Assembly (NCBI GenBank): GCA_947497895.1
Contig: CANMIL010000004.1
Span: 62,001 to 126,000, forward strand
Reading direction: 5' to 3'
DNA from: an uncultured Tenacibaculum sp.
GTDB lineage: Bacteria > Bacteroidota > Bacteroidia > Flavobacteriales > Flavobacteriaceae
Length of the DNA stretch: 64,000 bases
Part shown: piece by piece, positions 34,474 to 42,980 of the stretch
How positions within the stretch are numbered: position 1 is the first letter of the stretch
Layout of the letters: every line of letters starts with the position of its first letter
Translations under genes and position numbers: made by a program
Notes under the pieces: generated by a model
The model's database searches: none
The model's input: only the letters and a program-made list of their open reading frames with translations
What the model was told of the DNA's origin: nothing

Positions 34474-34911
34474 CTATTTTTTAGACGCTTTAATTTGCTC
34501 CTCTAAAAACGATATTTTTTTTTGTGCTCTATCTAAATCATCTCTTAATAAATTGATTTGATTTAAGTTTTGGTTGATGTTTTCCAATTTTTGAAGCTGT
34601 AATTCTTGCCAAGTTTTATCTCCTTCGAAATCCCGATAACTAAAGTAAATAGAAAATAAAGAGGAAATAAGTGTTGTTATGACCACAATTATACTTAAAC
34701 GAAATGCTCTTCCAGATATTTTAAGACTCGACTTAGCTGATCTTCGCTCTAGTTCTTGATTAGCTATCTGAGCGAGAGTCATTTTGTCATTTGGTGAAGG
34801 TTTACCATTGGAACTTTTCCAAAAATTAAAATATTGTGTTAGATTAAAATTGATAGATTCTTTAAGTTCTTCTTCAGAATCCGTTAAGTTAGGTAGTTTA
34901 AAATCATTCAT
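34474..34911 (-). CDS. cassette gene 1: small single-pass membrane protein with coiled coil
   Basis: A 145-residue protein: N-terminal soluble helix region (ESINFNLTQYFNFWKSSNGK), one TM helix (~85-105, LSIIVVITTLISSLFSIYFS), and a C-terminal coiled coil (INQNLNQINLLRDDLDRAQKKISFLEEQI). No family recognised. First cassette of the array, bracketed by leader D and trailer A. Confidence 0.75.
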   Translation of the reverse strand: MNDFKLPNLTDSEEELKESINFNLTQYFNFWKSSNGKPSPNDKMTLAQIANQELERRSAKSSLKISGRAFRLSIIVVITTLISSLFSIYFSYRDFEGDKTWQELQLQKLENINQNLNQINLLRDDLDRAQKKISFLEEQIKASKK

Positions 34912-34950
34912 GAATTTTGTTTTTTACCAAAACTAAATAACAACATCCAA

Positions 34951-35003
34951 CTTACCAATTATGTCAATGAACTTTTCCGTTTTTAAGGTACCGGAGAACC
35001 TAC
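34951..35003 (-). repeat. cassette leader (element D)
   Basis: Minus strand: TGTAGGTTCTCCGGTACC, TTAAAAACGGAAAAGTTC, ATTGACATAATTGGTAAG. It is the leader half only; its first bases form the TAG stop codon of the upstream gene (35000-35269). Leader-only here and trailer-only at 31891 bracket exactly three cassettes. Confidence 0.8.
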
Positions 35004-35269
35004 ACTTTTTTTAATGGTTGTACATTGCTCGGTTCTACGATTATTCTCTCTTTTATATCGGAACCGTATTTTTTTTCAAACTTTTCAGTTTCTCCCCACC
35101 AGCACTCGCACCCCCATACATACTTTCCTGAATCTAATTTGATGCATGGGTTTGTGATGTTTAAATCTTTAAAGGGATTCATATCTGGAACTTGATCTTT
35201 TATCAGCTCTCCTTCGCCGTATGTTCTTAGAACACCATTTTTAAAGCTTTCTATTGCTATTACTCTCAT
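35000..35269 (-). CDS. hypothetical phage protein
   Basis: An 89-residue small protein (MRVIAIESFKNGVLRTYGEG...), with a Trp/Cys-rich segment YVWGCECWWGE. Its stop codon is part of leader D. It starts 7 bp after the QTRR-family gene, so it belongs to the small-gene operon. Not recognised. Confidence 0.75.
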   Translation of the reverse strand: MRVIAIESFKNGVLRTYGEGELIKDQVPDMNPFKDLNITNPCIKLDSGKYVWGCECWWGETEKFEKKYGSDIKERIIVEPSNVQPLKKV

Positions 35270-35276
35270 CGTTTAA

Positions 35277-35978
35277 CTACTGTTTAAAAGATTCAGGTTT
35301 CACTATCGTCTCGAAATCATACACCCATACCCAAGGATTTTCTTCTAATGACTCTTTACCATTTATTGACCACCAAAGAGTGAAAAAACTTGCTTTCCAT
35401 CCAGAATGAGAAGGTACTTTTTCCATTACATAAGGAGCATCACCAAAGAAATATTGATGTTTAAAACCATCCTTTTCACCGCACATATAATTTAAAGGAG
35501 CTTTTTCTCCCCAATAATCATCCGTAATGTAAATTCCCTCATTTTTGGAATCTTCGTCTGAAATATCGTGCAGTCTTTCAATTCTTACATTTTTAACTTT
35601 TAGAAATAATCTACAAGCTTTTTTAGGCATAAAAATTGAAGGCTTCCAACCTTGCCAATCTTCAATATTATATTCATCATTTTCACCATCTGCTCGATAA
35701 ATAAATTCTTCTTTCCCTGTTTTGTATGAGTTTATTAATTGCCATGTTTCGCGAACCCACAATACATCACCTTTTTGATATTTTGCTTTACAAGAAATAA
35801 AGTTTTCATCTGTACTTCTTTGATTAGATCCAATTCCGAAGCAATAACCTTCTTGACAGAAACCTACATTTTCGGAAAGTGTAGGCTGAGGCTTCACAAT
35901 TCGTCTGGTTTGGTTTTTTGCGCCATTCATGATAGCTTTTACCATTTCCTTATTAAATAATATCGGTCTTATCTTCAT
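35277..35978 (-). CDS. phage protein of the QTRR / ASCH-like family
   Basis: A 233-residue protein beginning KIRPILFNKEMVKAIMNGAK followed by NQTRRIVKPQP, the signature of a family widespread in phages and prophages; KGDVLWVRETW and RLFLKVKNVRIERLHDIS support an ASCH/PUA-like nucleic-acid-binding fold. Precise function unknown. Two bp after the upstream gene stop, so operonic. Confidence 0.82.
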   Translation of the reverse strand: MKIRPILFNKEMVKAIMNGAKNQTRRIVKPQPTLSENVGFCQEGYCFGIGSNQRSTDENFISCKAKYQKGDVLWVRETWQLINSYKTGKEEFIYRADGENDEYNIEDWQGWKPSIFMPKKACRLFLKVKNVRIERLHDISDEDSKNEGIYITDDYWGEKAPLNYMCGEKDGFKHQYFFGDAPYVMEKVPSHSGWKASFFTLWWSINGKESLEENPWVWVYDFETIVKPESFKQ

Positions 35979-35980
35979 AA

Positions 35981-36496
35981 TTACTGGTTTTTTGGTTCAT
36001 TGAATATCTGAAGAGCCTCTAAATACTTTTTGTTATCTCCATACCATAAAAACTTTAAACCTTCGTAAAATTTAATAATGTGGTCATGAGTTTTAAAGAC
36101 TTTCTTTGGCAAATGGTAGGTGTATTCTTGCTCATAGTTGAAAGTTATTTTTTGTCCGCTTTTGTAGTGGTTTAAAAGACTTCTCATTATGGTTCGTGAT
36201 TTATCTGCACTGCAAGGGCTACCTTCTTTTTCTTCTATAATTCGGGCAAAATTATGTTCTATGAATTTTTGATTTTGGATTATGAAAACTACATCTCTAT
36301 TGTTTGCTATTTTACTTTTTACAAACCCACTTATGAATTGTTCAAACGGATATAAAACCGCATAGAAAAATCCTTCATGGTCTTTAATATCGGTGATTTT
36401 ATTAGTAGCTATTACTTTCTTAAACAAATCAATTTCTTTCTGTTCTATGCGACCAATCATAGAATCTAAAAATTTTGTTATGTCTTGTTTATCCAT
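35981..36496 (-). CDS. hypothetical phage protein
   Basis: A 171-residue, largely helical protein (MDKQDITKFLDSMIGRIEQKE...). Contains the region CSADKSRTIMRSLLNHYKSGQ. No family recognised. Part of the small-gene operon. Confidence 0.75.
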   Translation of the reverse strand: MDKQDITKFLDSMIGRIEQKEIDLFKKVIATNKITDIKDHEGFFYAVLYPFEQFISGFVKSKIANNRDVVFIIQNQKFIEHNFARIIEEKEGSPCSADKSRTIMRSLLNHYKSGQKITFNYEQEYTYHLPKKVFKTHDHIIKFYEGLKFLWYGDNKKYLEALQIFNEPKNQ

Positions 36497-36511
36497 TTCT
36501 TATCGTTTTTA

Positions 36512-36634
36512 CTACTGTTTTAAGGTTATGAACTGCTCAAAACTTACATTTGGATTACTAAGTCTAAAAATTTGATATTGTCCCCATAAATAGTTTCTCT
36601 TTAAAACTGGCTTGATTTTTTTACTGTTTTTCAT
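36512..36634 (-). CDS. 40-aa basic phage protein (below ORF-track cut-off)
   Basis: Read by eye: ATG at 36632-36634, TAG at 36512-36514; MKNSKKIKPVLKRNYLWGQY ... FEQFITLKQ. It sits 15 bp upstream of the next gene in the same direction, with an aromatic/basic composition. Not recognised. Confidence 0.6.
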   Translation of the reverse strand: MKNSKKIKPVLKRNYLWGQYQIFRLSNPNVSFEQFITLKQ

Positions 36635-36722
36635 CTTTTTGCGCTTTTGCGTTAATATTTGCGTTTTTGCGTAGCTCAATAGCTACTCTTTTACTTTATT
36701 TTGTTTTTACTAATTTTGATTC

Positions 36723-36878
36723 ATGCGTATATTAAAACTTTGGTATTGGCGATTATTACTAAGTGTCGTGGTTGGTCAAACTATCGTTCAATTATTTGAA
36801 GGATTTAATGACTATATTTTCGTTGGAACAATCGTAATATGTTTTGTTATTCTTTCCGCTATGGCTAAAAAGCTTTAA
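36723..36878 (+). CDS. 51-aa two-TM protein on the opposite strand
   Basis: Read by eye: MRILKLWYWRLLLSVVVGQT ... YIFVGTIVICFVILSAMAKKL, two hydrophobic helices with a short loop. It fills the 255-bp gap between minus-strand genes and is on the plus strand, like the lone membrane ORF at 13441. Could be a lysogeny-expressed membrane protein; no homologue recognised. Confidence 0.45.
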   Translation: MRILKLWYWRLLLSVVVGQTIVQLFEGFNDYIFVGTIVICFVILSAMAKKL

Positions 36879-36889
36879 CTACTGTATTT

Positions 36890-37147
36890 TTAGTTTTTGA
36901 TATTGTCTAATACATGAGAATATTTACTATTCTCAATCCATTCTTGAAGCTGATCCGATGGACTAAAAATCTCTGGGATCAATTCCATTGCGTTTTTTAT
37001 TGAAATTCTTTCAAATCGATTAGACCAGTTAAACTTCACATAAAACACAGGTCTTTGAATCCATTTTCTTTTCTCTGAATCATACCTTACAAATTGCCAA
37101 TCTTGTTTTGCTTCTTGAAGGTCTTCCCAAGTTATTTTCATATCCAT
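36890..37147 (-). CDS. hypothetical phage protein
   Basis: An 85-residue protein (ITWEDLQEAKQDWQFVRYDS...), Trp-rich, with VFYVKFNWSNRFERISIKNA. Not recognised. Operonic with its minus-strand neighbours. Confidence 0.7.
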   Translation of the reverse strand: MDMKITWEDLQEAKQDWQFVRYDSEKRKWIQRPVFYVKFNWSNRFERISIKNAMELIPEIFSPSDQLQEWIENSKYSHVLDNIKN

Positions 37148-37157
37148 TATGCTACAG

Positions 37158-37313
37158 TTAAAATTCGTTTTCTAAATAACTAGCTAAGTTTATTATTTGG
37201 TCAGCTCTTAAATTGTAATAAGTATTACTCGAATCAAACCAAGGTCTATCGCCTCCAATATCATTTGCAGACATCCATTCTTCAATTAATTCTGTTTTCG
37301 ATTTATTCTTCAT
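37158..37313 (-). CDS. 51-aa phage protein (below ORF-track cut-off)
   Basis: Read by eye: ATG at 37311-37313, TAA at 37158-37160; MKNKSKTELIEEWMSANDIG ... NYYNLRADQ-type acidic protein ending ASYLENEF. It closes the gap between two annotated genes with 10 bp and 36 bp spacing. Not recognised. Confidence 0.6.
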   Translation of the reverse strand: MKNKSKTELIEEWMSANDIGGDRPWFDSSNTYYNLRADQIINLASYLENEF

Positions 37314-37349
37314 CTTTTTATGTTTTTACGTAGCAGAAATGCTACAGGT

Positions 37350-37679
37350 TTAATAGTCTTTGTCATTCCAGTACATATCATCAGCAGGATCATATTCTCC
37401 AGCCATATCAATATCATAAACAGGGTAACCAAATTCATCGTATGCAGTTCCATTCTTAACAACGTACCCTTCTGATGTTCTGGACCTGTTTTTATTCCAG
37501 TTCGCTCTTCTTTCATTATTCCTCTTAACTCTCTCTGGATTATAATTAGGTTTTGACATCTCCCTTTTTTTTGCTGCACAACTCTTTGAGCAAGTCAATC
37601 CCCAACCTCTCTTTAAATTTCTGTTATCTGCGTGATATTCTTTTCCGCAGTAATCACAATTTCTTATAGTTGTAGTCAT
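37350..37679 (-). CDS. zinc-ribbon phage protein
   Basis: A 109-residue protein with CDYCGKEYHADNR ... LTCSKSCAAKKR, i.e. CxxC and CxxxC pairs typical of a treble-clef/zinc ribbon, then a basic linker and an acidic C-terminus (AGEYDPADDMYWNDKDY). Probably binds nucleic acid or a protein partner; the family is common in phages near HNH genes, but no HNH motif is present here. Confidence 0.78.
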   Translation of the reverse strand: MTTTIRNCDYCGKEYHADNRNLKRGWGLTCSKSCAAKKREMSKPNYNPERVKRNNERRANWNKNRSRTSEGYVVKNGTAYDEFGYPVYDIDMAGEYDPADDMYWNDKDY

Positions 37680-37699
37680 CTAATTATTGTATTAATGAT

Positions 37700-37867
37700 T
37701 CAAACACTCCTGCATAATACATAGAGCACCCAAAGTACAATTAGAGCGAATAAGCTTATCCGCCAATCATGTTTTCCTTTCTTTTCTTGTCCATGGAGAA
37801 TGCAAGATTTTGTAAACCCTGAGACTCCCAATCCTAATATTATTAATACAGGTATCATATTCTTCAT
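37700..37867 (-). CDS. 55-aa two-TM phage protein (below ORF-track cut-off)
   Basis: Read by eye: ATG 37865-37867, TGA 37700-37702; MKNMIPVLIILGLGVSGFTK ... LFALIVLWVLYVLCRSV. Two TM helices with a basic loop. Eight bp downstream of the 60-aa gene. Confidence 0.55.
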   Translation of the reverse strand: MKNMIPVLIILGLGVSGFTKSCILHGQEKKGKHDWRISLFALIVLWVLYVLCRSV

Positions 37868-37875
37868 TTCTTTAA

Positions 37876-38058
37876 TTAAAGTATCTTTAACATCCTATTA
37901 AGCCTCTTTATCTTTTTCTTTGTATGAGATTTTATCTGCTTGCTATTACTCTCTCTCAACATTGTTGTTTCTATTTCTATTTGTTTTAAAATGAGTTCTT
38001 CAATTTGCTCCATCGTTAGTAATTTTCTTATTGGGGTTTTTAATACATTTCGATTCAT
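37876..38058 (-). CDS. small basic helical phage protein
   Basis: A 60-residue protein if it starts at MNRNVLKTPIRKLLTMEQIE; the track start (38106) would overlap the upstream gene by 107 nt. Rich in Lys/Arg (KSHTKKKIKRLNRMLKIL). Overlaps the zinc-finger end of the upstream gene by 59 nt. Not recognised. Confidence 0.5.
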   Translation of the reverse strand: MNRNVLKTPIRKLLTMEQIEELILKQIEIETTMLRESNSKQIKSHTKKKIKRLNRMLKIL

Positions 38059-38737
38059 GTGCAACTCTTGCCTTCTTGTTTTTCCAACGTAAACCGCAGT
38101 GTACACATGTAATATCTTTTATTTCTTGGTATATCTTTGCTAACTCTTGCTTTGCCTCTGCTACCTTTTTGTTTTTGGTATCTAACAGGTGATTTACTTT
38201 TGTTGTTTCTTGCTCTAATTCTGCTATCTTTTCCTTTCGCGCTGTAATATTTTGGTTGAGTGTTGCTATGATATGGTCCAGAGATGCTTTTTTAGTTTTA
38301 CTTCTCACTACTCTCACAAAGTTTTTTATTAACCAATAGCTTAGGAAGGTAATAAAGGAGGCGAATATCAGATCTTCATAGACTTGTTTCCAATCTCCTA
38401 TATGATCATGAACTCGTAATACAACACCTAATATTAGAAAATCAAAACATGCTATGACTTCAATTACCCATTCCTTTTTTGGGTCAATGTAAAAGGCTAT
38501 TTTCATTAATGCTCTTGCAACGAAATAACCAAAGAAGACAGATATTAAGAATCTAATAGAAGAGAGCGGTATTAACCCTTGAATTAAGTTATACAGGTAT
38601 GCCGCTATTTTTACTCCATAATACACATTGAAACTAATTATTGTGTAGCTATAGGATTCTAATGACACTAAACGTTCGTAAAGTTTCTTTTTAGGCGTAT
38701 CGATAAAACCCTGTTCTTTTTTTTTATTAATTGACAT
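38000..38737 (-). CDS. membrane protein with coiled coil and C-terminal zinc finger
   Basis: A 245-residue protein: three or four TM helices in residues ~25-140 (SSIRFLISVFFGYFVARALM; SFITFLSYWLIKNFVRVV), a coiled coil (~150-205, ARKEKIAELEQETTKVNHLL) and a C-terminal C-x2-C-x12-H-x3-C finger (CVHCGLRWKNKKARVAHESKC). This combination of membrane anchor and finger is unusual for a phage protein; function unknown. Confidence 0.75.
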   Translation of the reverse strand: MSINKKKEQGFIDTPKKKLYERLVSLESYSYTIISFNVYYGVKIAAYLYNLIQGLIPLSSIRFLISVFFGYFVARALMKIAFYIDPKKEWVIEVIACFDFLILGVVLRVHDHIGDWKQVYEDLIFASFITFLSYWLIKNFVRVVRSKTKKASLDHIIATLNQNITARKEKIAELEQETTKVNHLLDTKNKKVAEAKQELAKIYQEIKDITCVHCGLRWKNKKARVAHESKCIKNPNKKITNDGAN

Positions 38738-38755
38738 AGTTTCTTGTAATTTGAT

Positions 38756-38974
38756 TTACAAATCCTTGGTTATGAATACAAATAGCTTTGTGTAAATTTC
38801 TTTTTGAGCTTCTAAACAATTTGAATAATATCGAACACCTTTATTAATTAGATTTTCTCCTTTGTACAAATCTCCGGTTACTCCTTTTTCTGATGAATTA
38901 AAGCGGATCTTCAATCCTTTGCGCTCAACAGAGTTAGTCATCGTTATGAAATCGGGCAATACTTTATTAACCAT
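38756..38974 (-). CDS. hypothetical phage protein
   Basis: With the start MVNKVLPDFITMTNSVERKG (12 residues inside the track ORF) it is 72 residues long. Beta-strand pattern KIRFNSSEKGVTGDLYKGEN. Not recognised. Confidence 0.6.
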   Translation of the reverse strand: MVNKVLPDFITMTNSVERKGLKIRFNSSEKGVTGDLYKGENLINKGVRYYSNCLEAQKEIYTKLFVFITKDL

Positions 38975-39080
38975 AATCAAACTTTTTCTTTCATTTATTT
39001 TACACAAACTTAATTAATACTTTGATTTAATACAAATAAAATGTAATTAAAAATTATATAAAATAAACATAATCAAACTT

Positions 39081-39323
39081 TTATTTATACTCACTTCCTG
39101 TTTTTACAAGAAAACCTTTCATTCTTAATTCCTTTATTCTGTAATCTTGCAATGGGCTTGTTTCTCCAGTAGGTGTTTTAACTTCATAAAACAAAACCTG
39201 GTGAGGTTTCAGAGCTATAAGGTCAGGTATTCCATTTTTATTGGTTGAAATGAGTTTCAATACATAAAATCCCTCGGACTCTAGTTTTTTAATGATTTTA
39301 CGCTGATAATCGGCTTCTTTCAT
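39081..39323 (-). CDS. VRR-NUC domain nuclease
   Basis: An 80-residue standalone VRR-NUC: EADYQRKIIKKLESEGFYVLK, NKNGIPDLIALKPHQ (catalytic D), VLFYEVKTPTGETSPLQ (E-x-K) and RIKELRMKGF. The family is a PD-(D/E)XK-like nuclease often paired with a SNF2 helicase in phages, as here; the start overlaps the helicase gene end by 26 nt. Likely resolves DNA structures in replication/recombination. Confidence 0.92.
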   Translation of the reverse strand: MKEADYQRKIIKKLESEGFYVLKLISTNKNGIPDLIALKPHQVLFYEVKTPTGETSPLQDYRIKELRMKGFLVKTGSEYK

Positions 39324-40536
39324 AGTGCTTAGTTGTAAATGACTTTTTGTTTAAAACAGCCTCGTAAATCTTATGTTCTAATCCTCCTTCAGCAAATAGG
39401 TAGAAAACCTCGTTTTTTTCTCTCTCTTTTGTTGTTAACCTATCTCTTGATTGCCAATATGAGGTCGCCGAAAAATCAATATTGAAAAACACTAAAGCTT
39501 CAGCTTTCGCTAATGATATCCCCTCTCTACCAGCTACAATTTGCAATGCTATACTTTTACGACTTCCATTAAACTCGTGCAAGTCTGTTGTAACACTTCC
39601 CCCAAGGGCCTGTTTGATAAGGTTTAACTCCTCGTTAAACTTGTAGAATATTGCTATTTTTTTACCTTGAAAGTGATGCTTGATACATTCAGCTTTTGTA
39701 TTATCGATTATAATCGACTGGCCATCTTCTAACTTTACTGTTCCCGAGTAGATTTGATGTACTTTAGACATTAGTTTAACTGGTGTATCTCCTAGAATTA
39801 CTCCCCCTTTCTTACCCTCATACACTTTATCCTTTTCCAATTTTGATACAAGATTATAAGTAACAGGCTTCATTTTAACATTGATTACCTTTTCAATCAC
39901 TTTCGATTTAAAACCAGCTTCAGCTTGAGTATAGCTAATCATATAACTACTAATCATCTGCCTAATGAGGTTTTCATTCGCATTTGAATAATCATTAACT
40001 ATTCTACCGTGAGCCACTTTTTTTTGCCTAACACTAACATAACCTTTAGCCCACTGATAGAAGTTAGCCTCATGGAATGGTGAGTAATCAGAAATATAAA
40101 ATTGATGAAAGATTTGAGAGAAACTCTCAGGTGTTGGAGTACCTGACAACAATAAAACTTTCTTATTTCCTACTATTGCTTTCACCTTCTTGGCTCTACT
40201 CGAAGGCTTTGGAAAAGCACCTATCTTATGTGACTCATCAACAATTATAAAATCATGATCTTTATCTGTTATTTTATGCAGGGATTCATAATTTATAAGC
40301 TCTAGCTCAAATGATGGTCCGAACAGATCGTAGTCTCTTTTCACAGTTCCATCTTTTATTACTTTAGCAGTCGTAATAAATAGTACTTTATTTGCTTTTA
40401 CACCATCTGCAACTCCTAGAGCCGTAAGAGTTTTGCCCGTCCTAACTTCCATACAAAGAAGTATTAATCTTTGCTTAAATATCTTTTTTATAGCATCAGC
40501 AATAATGCTTTTTTGATAATCTCTAAATTCAAACAT
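39298..40536 (-). CDS. SF2/SNF2-type DNA helicase
   Basis: A 412-residue helicase: FRDYQKSIIADAI (Q-like motif), motif I MEVRTGKTLTALG, motif II DESH (FIIVDESHKIG), motif III LLSGTPTPES, and in the C-terminal lobe IVAGREGISLAKAEALVFFN plus QSRDRLTTKE (motifs V-VI with Arg finger). Phage SNF2 helicases of this kind accompany VRR-NUC proteins. Length is compact but complete. Confidence 0.92.
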   Translation of the reverse strand: MFEFRDYQKSIIADAIKKIFKQRLILLCMEVRTGKTLTALGVADGVKANKVLFITTAKVIKDGTVKRDYDLFGPSFELELINYESLHKITDKDHDFIIVDESHKIGAFPKPSSRAKKVKAIVGNKKVLLLSGTPTPESFSQIFHQFYISDYSPFHEANFYQWAKGYVSVRQKKVAHGRIVNDYSNANENLIRQMISSYMISYTQAEAGFKSKVIEKVINVKMKPVTYNLVSKLEKDKVYEGKKGGVILGDTPVKLMSKVHQIYSGTVKLEDGQSIIIDNTKAECIKHHFQGKKIAIFYKFNEELNLIKQALGGSVTTDLHEFNGSRKSIALQIVAGREGISLAKAEALVFFNIDFSATSYWQSRDRLTTKEREKNEVFYLFAEGGLEHKIYEAVLNKKSFTTKHYERSRLSA

Positions 40537-40547
40537 TTCTTCAATTT

Positions 40548-42959
40548 TTAAAAAGGAACTTCTCCAAGTTCTTTGATTTCTGTATCGGTTAATTCTTTGT
40601 CATAACCAAGATCAACCCACCTTATTCCTTGGGAATTACCTTGTTCAAATGATAACCCCTTTAATTCAGCATACTTTCTTAGCCATCCTAAAAAAGTCTT
40701 ACGAGATAGCCATCTTTTAAAGTCCGTATATTCCGAAGTAAAATCTTCGAATAGTTCAGCTTTTGCCACTCTACTCTTACGAATCTTTTCGTTCTGATCA
40801 TCTTCTGCCCACTGATAAAATTCCATTGAGGTTTGGTTCATGAACTTTCTTAACTTCAAATTTTTAAACTCTGGACTTATCATTTGACAATTATTTTCGA
40901 AATAGAACTGAACACACCCTAGCATGTAGTTATCGAAGAGGAGCCAATCATTATCATTCCAATCATAAAACAACTGTCTTCCAAACTCTTCCTCTGGTGT
41001 TTTGTTCCTGTGGTAGTATTGTGAGAATTCTAGTTCCCACTTTCTTCTATCGTGTGAGTTCCCATCACCTTTTACTGTGTAATTCGTAGAAATAATGATC
41101 TTAGGACTATCTTTAAAATCAACCTTTTTTGCTCCGACATTCTTATATTCTAATGTAATCCCTTGGGTTATTACACTGAATAAAGATTCAAAGGGGAAAT
41201 TCTTTTTTATATCATCAAAGGCTATGATTTGTGTTTCTGGAGTTACAGTCTGGAAGGCAAATTTTTCTTTAATATTAAACAGTTTACCATCAAGTACAAC
41301 ACTCCTTCTTAAATACTCAAGTGCAGTTGTAAAAATACCTTTTCCAGTTCCTCCTTCTGGATTCTCAGAGATACATTCGTCATTTAAAATAACCGCTGGA
41401 GATTTAGAAGAATCTTTATAACCATGCAGTAAATAACCTATCGTACTCCTAAAAGATTGTTCATTTACCTTGTTGTTTCCACTAACATTTTTAATAAAGG
41501 TTTTGAAATCATTATTGTTATTATTGGTAACCTCGAAGGACCTTTTATTAATTCGTTTTTTAAAAACATAACCATCTTCTAGATCTAAATAATCAATGGT
41601 TTTTATACCTTCAGGAGTTACAATTGCAATACAATTACTATAAAAAAAGTAAGCCTTTCTTTTCGTATCTCTTAGTAATGGAATCTCTCGTATATCAAGA
41701 ATATTTAAAAAGTCTTTTTTGAAATACTTAGGGCTATCAGCAAAAAACTCATAAATACGCCACTTTCCATTATCATCAAGATCTTTTAATACAAAATCTT
41801 TTATGTTATCTACAGTAATAAAGCTTACTAGGTTGTTTTCTATCCTAATGAAACGATACTCTTCATCATCATTATTTTGGTAACGATAAAAACCATTCAT
41901 CTGCAGGAACTCTTTAAATCGCTTGGCATATATGGTTACCCTTTTAGTTTTTTGAGCTACCGAGTAATAAACATCAAGATCATCGGCGTTTTGGGCTTCT
42001 TCATCAATGACATCATCCAGTTCATTTTGATCATACCCTTTTTTAGAAACCTCCTCTTTTATTTTCTCTAAAGGAGTACCTAAATAAACTTCTTTCTTAA
42101 CATAATCTCTTATGTCATAATTCTCAAAGAATTTACTATTAAAAGAGGTTACTGTTTTTTTATAGGCCGATTCAATAGTTTGATTAATCTCACCAGTCTT
42201 AAAGTCTTCTCTCTGAAATTTTGTGAAATAAGATTCACAACTATACTTTGCAATACCATACTCGGAAAAAGCACATGCCAAAACAAACAAACTGTCATTC
42301 CTATTCCCTTCTGTAAACGAGTACTTTTTATTCCACCATTTCTCAAGCCTTTGAATAATGGCTGTTTCATTTTTTAAAGGAATTTTATCTTTTGAGGCTG
42401 AAGCATATTTATGCTCTTCAATATCATCTTTCTTTATAAAGACAACTGATTCTTTATTTACATAAATATTAGGATCATAAGATATAAAACATACTCTCGA
42501 AACATCAGAGCAGTTTTTGTCAAAATACTCACAATCATAATAGTCTTCAAGAGCTTTAAAGTATCTCTTATGATCGCTTTTCTCATTAGGTATTTTTACT
42601 ATTACTTTAATTCCGTTACCTGAAGGGGATATAAAACAAGAATAAGTAAATTGGTCCTTTTTGAATTGGTCAACATAATCGGTTAACACCTCATTATCTG
42701 GAAAATTATCGAAATCAAGACAAATAAACCCGCTATGAGTAATGATCTTATTGGCTGATCTTTCTCTAAATGTTCCAGAAAAACATATACTTGGTAACTG
42801 TTTTTTTAACTCCTGCCTTTTTGCTTTATCCCTTTCCTTTCTTATTCTATGTATAAGGTCTTTTACCTTCCCCTCCTTTATCCTTTTTAACACCTCGTCA
42901 ATATCGACATGCATAGGAGTTTTAGTCTCTCTAATACTCTTAAATAGCGTTATTTTCAT
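40548..42959 (-). CDS. replicative primase-helicase (VirE/BT4734-type AEP primase + SF3-like helicase)
   Basis: An 803-residue fusion. Residues ~1-190 form the AEP-type primase domain: FICLDFDNFP (catalytic D-x-D), ISPSGNGIKVIVKI (SG-x-G-x motif) and SRVCFISYDP. A PriCT/linker region (~200-290) follows; the helicase shows Walker A NPEGGTGKGIF (~565) and Walker B AFDDIKKNF. The protein ends in EVPF, resembling an SSB-type tip. It lies directly downstream of the iteron-rich region at 42981-43256 and most likely starts replication there. Confidence 0.9.
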   Translation of the reverse strand: MKITLFKSIRETKTPMHVDIDEVLKRIKEGKVKDLIHRIRKERDKAKRQELKKQLPSICFSGTFRERSANKIITHSGFICLDFDNFPDNEVLTDYVDQFKKDQFTYSCFISPSGNGIKVIVKIPNEKSDHKRYFKALEDYYDCEYFDKNCSDVSRVCFISYDPNIYVNKESVVFIKKDDIEEHKYASASKDKIPLKNETAIIQRLEKWWNKKYSFTEGNRNDSLFVLACAFSEYGIAKYSCESYFTKFQREDFKTGEINQTIESAYKKTVTSFNSKFFENYDIRDYVKKEVYLGTPLEKIKEEVSKKGYDQNELDDVIDEEAQNADDLDVYYSVAQKTKRVTIYAKRFKEFLQMNGFYRYQNNDDEEYRFIRIENNLVSFITVDNIKDFVLKDLDDNGKWRIYEFFADSPKYFKKDFLNILDIREIPLLRDTKRKAYFFYSNCIAIVTPEGIKTIDYLDLEDGYVFKKRINKRSFEVTNNNNNDFKTFIKNVSGNNKVNEQSFRSTIGYLLHGYKDSSKSPAVILNDECISENPEGGTGKGIFTTALEYLRRSVVLDGKLFNIKEKFAFQTVTPETQIIAFDDIKKNFPFESLFSVITQGITLEYKNVGAKKVDFKDSPKIIISTNYTVKGDGNSHDRRKWELEFSQYYHRNKTPEEEFGRQLFYDWNDNDWLLFDNYMLGCVQFYFENNCQMISPEFKNLKLRKFMNQTSMEFYQWAEDDQNEKIRKSRVAKAELFEDFTSEYTDFKRWLSRKTFLGWLRKYAELKGLSFEQGNSQGIRWVDLGYDKELTDTEIKELGEVPF

Positions 42960-42980
42960 CTTTACTTGACTTTTTGGTTA

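Noticed and set aside
31841-35003. Integron with attC sites
   Set aside because: The cassette boundary lacks the R/L box core (GTTRRRY/RYYYAAC) and no integron-type integrase is present; only the cassette-like layout is retained as a finding.
37310-37579. 89-aa ORF
   Set aside because: Frame shadow of the zinc-ribbon gene 37350-37679, which has conserved CxxC pairs.
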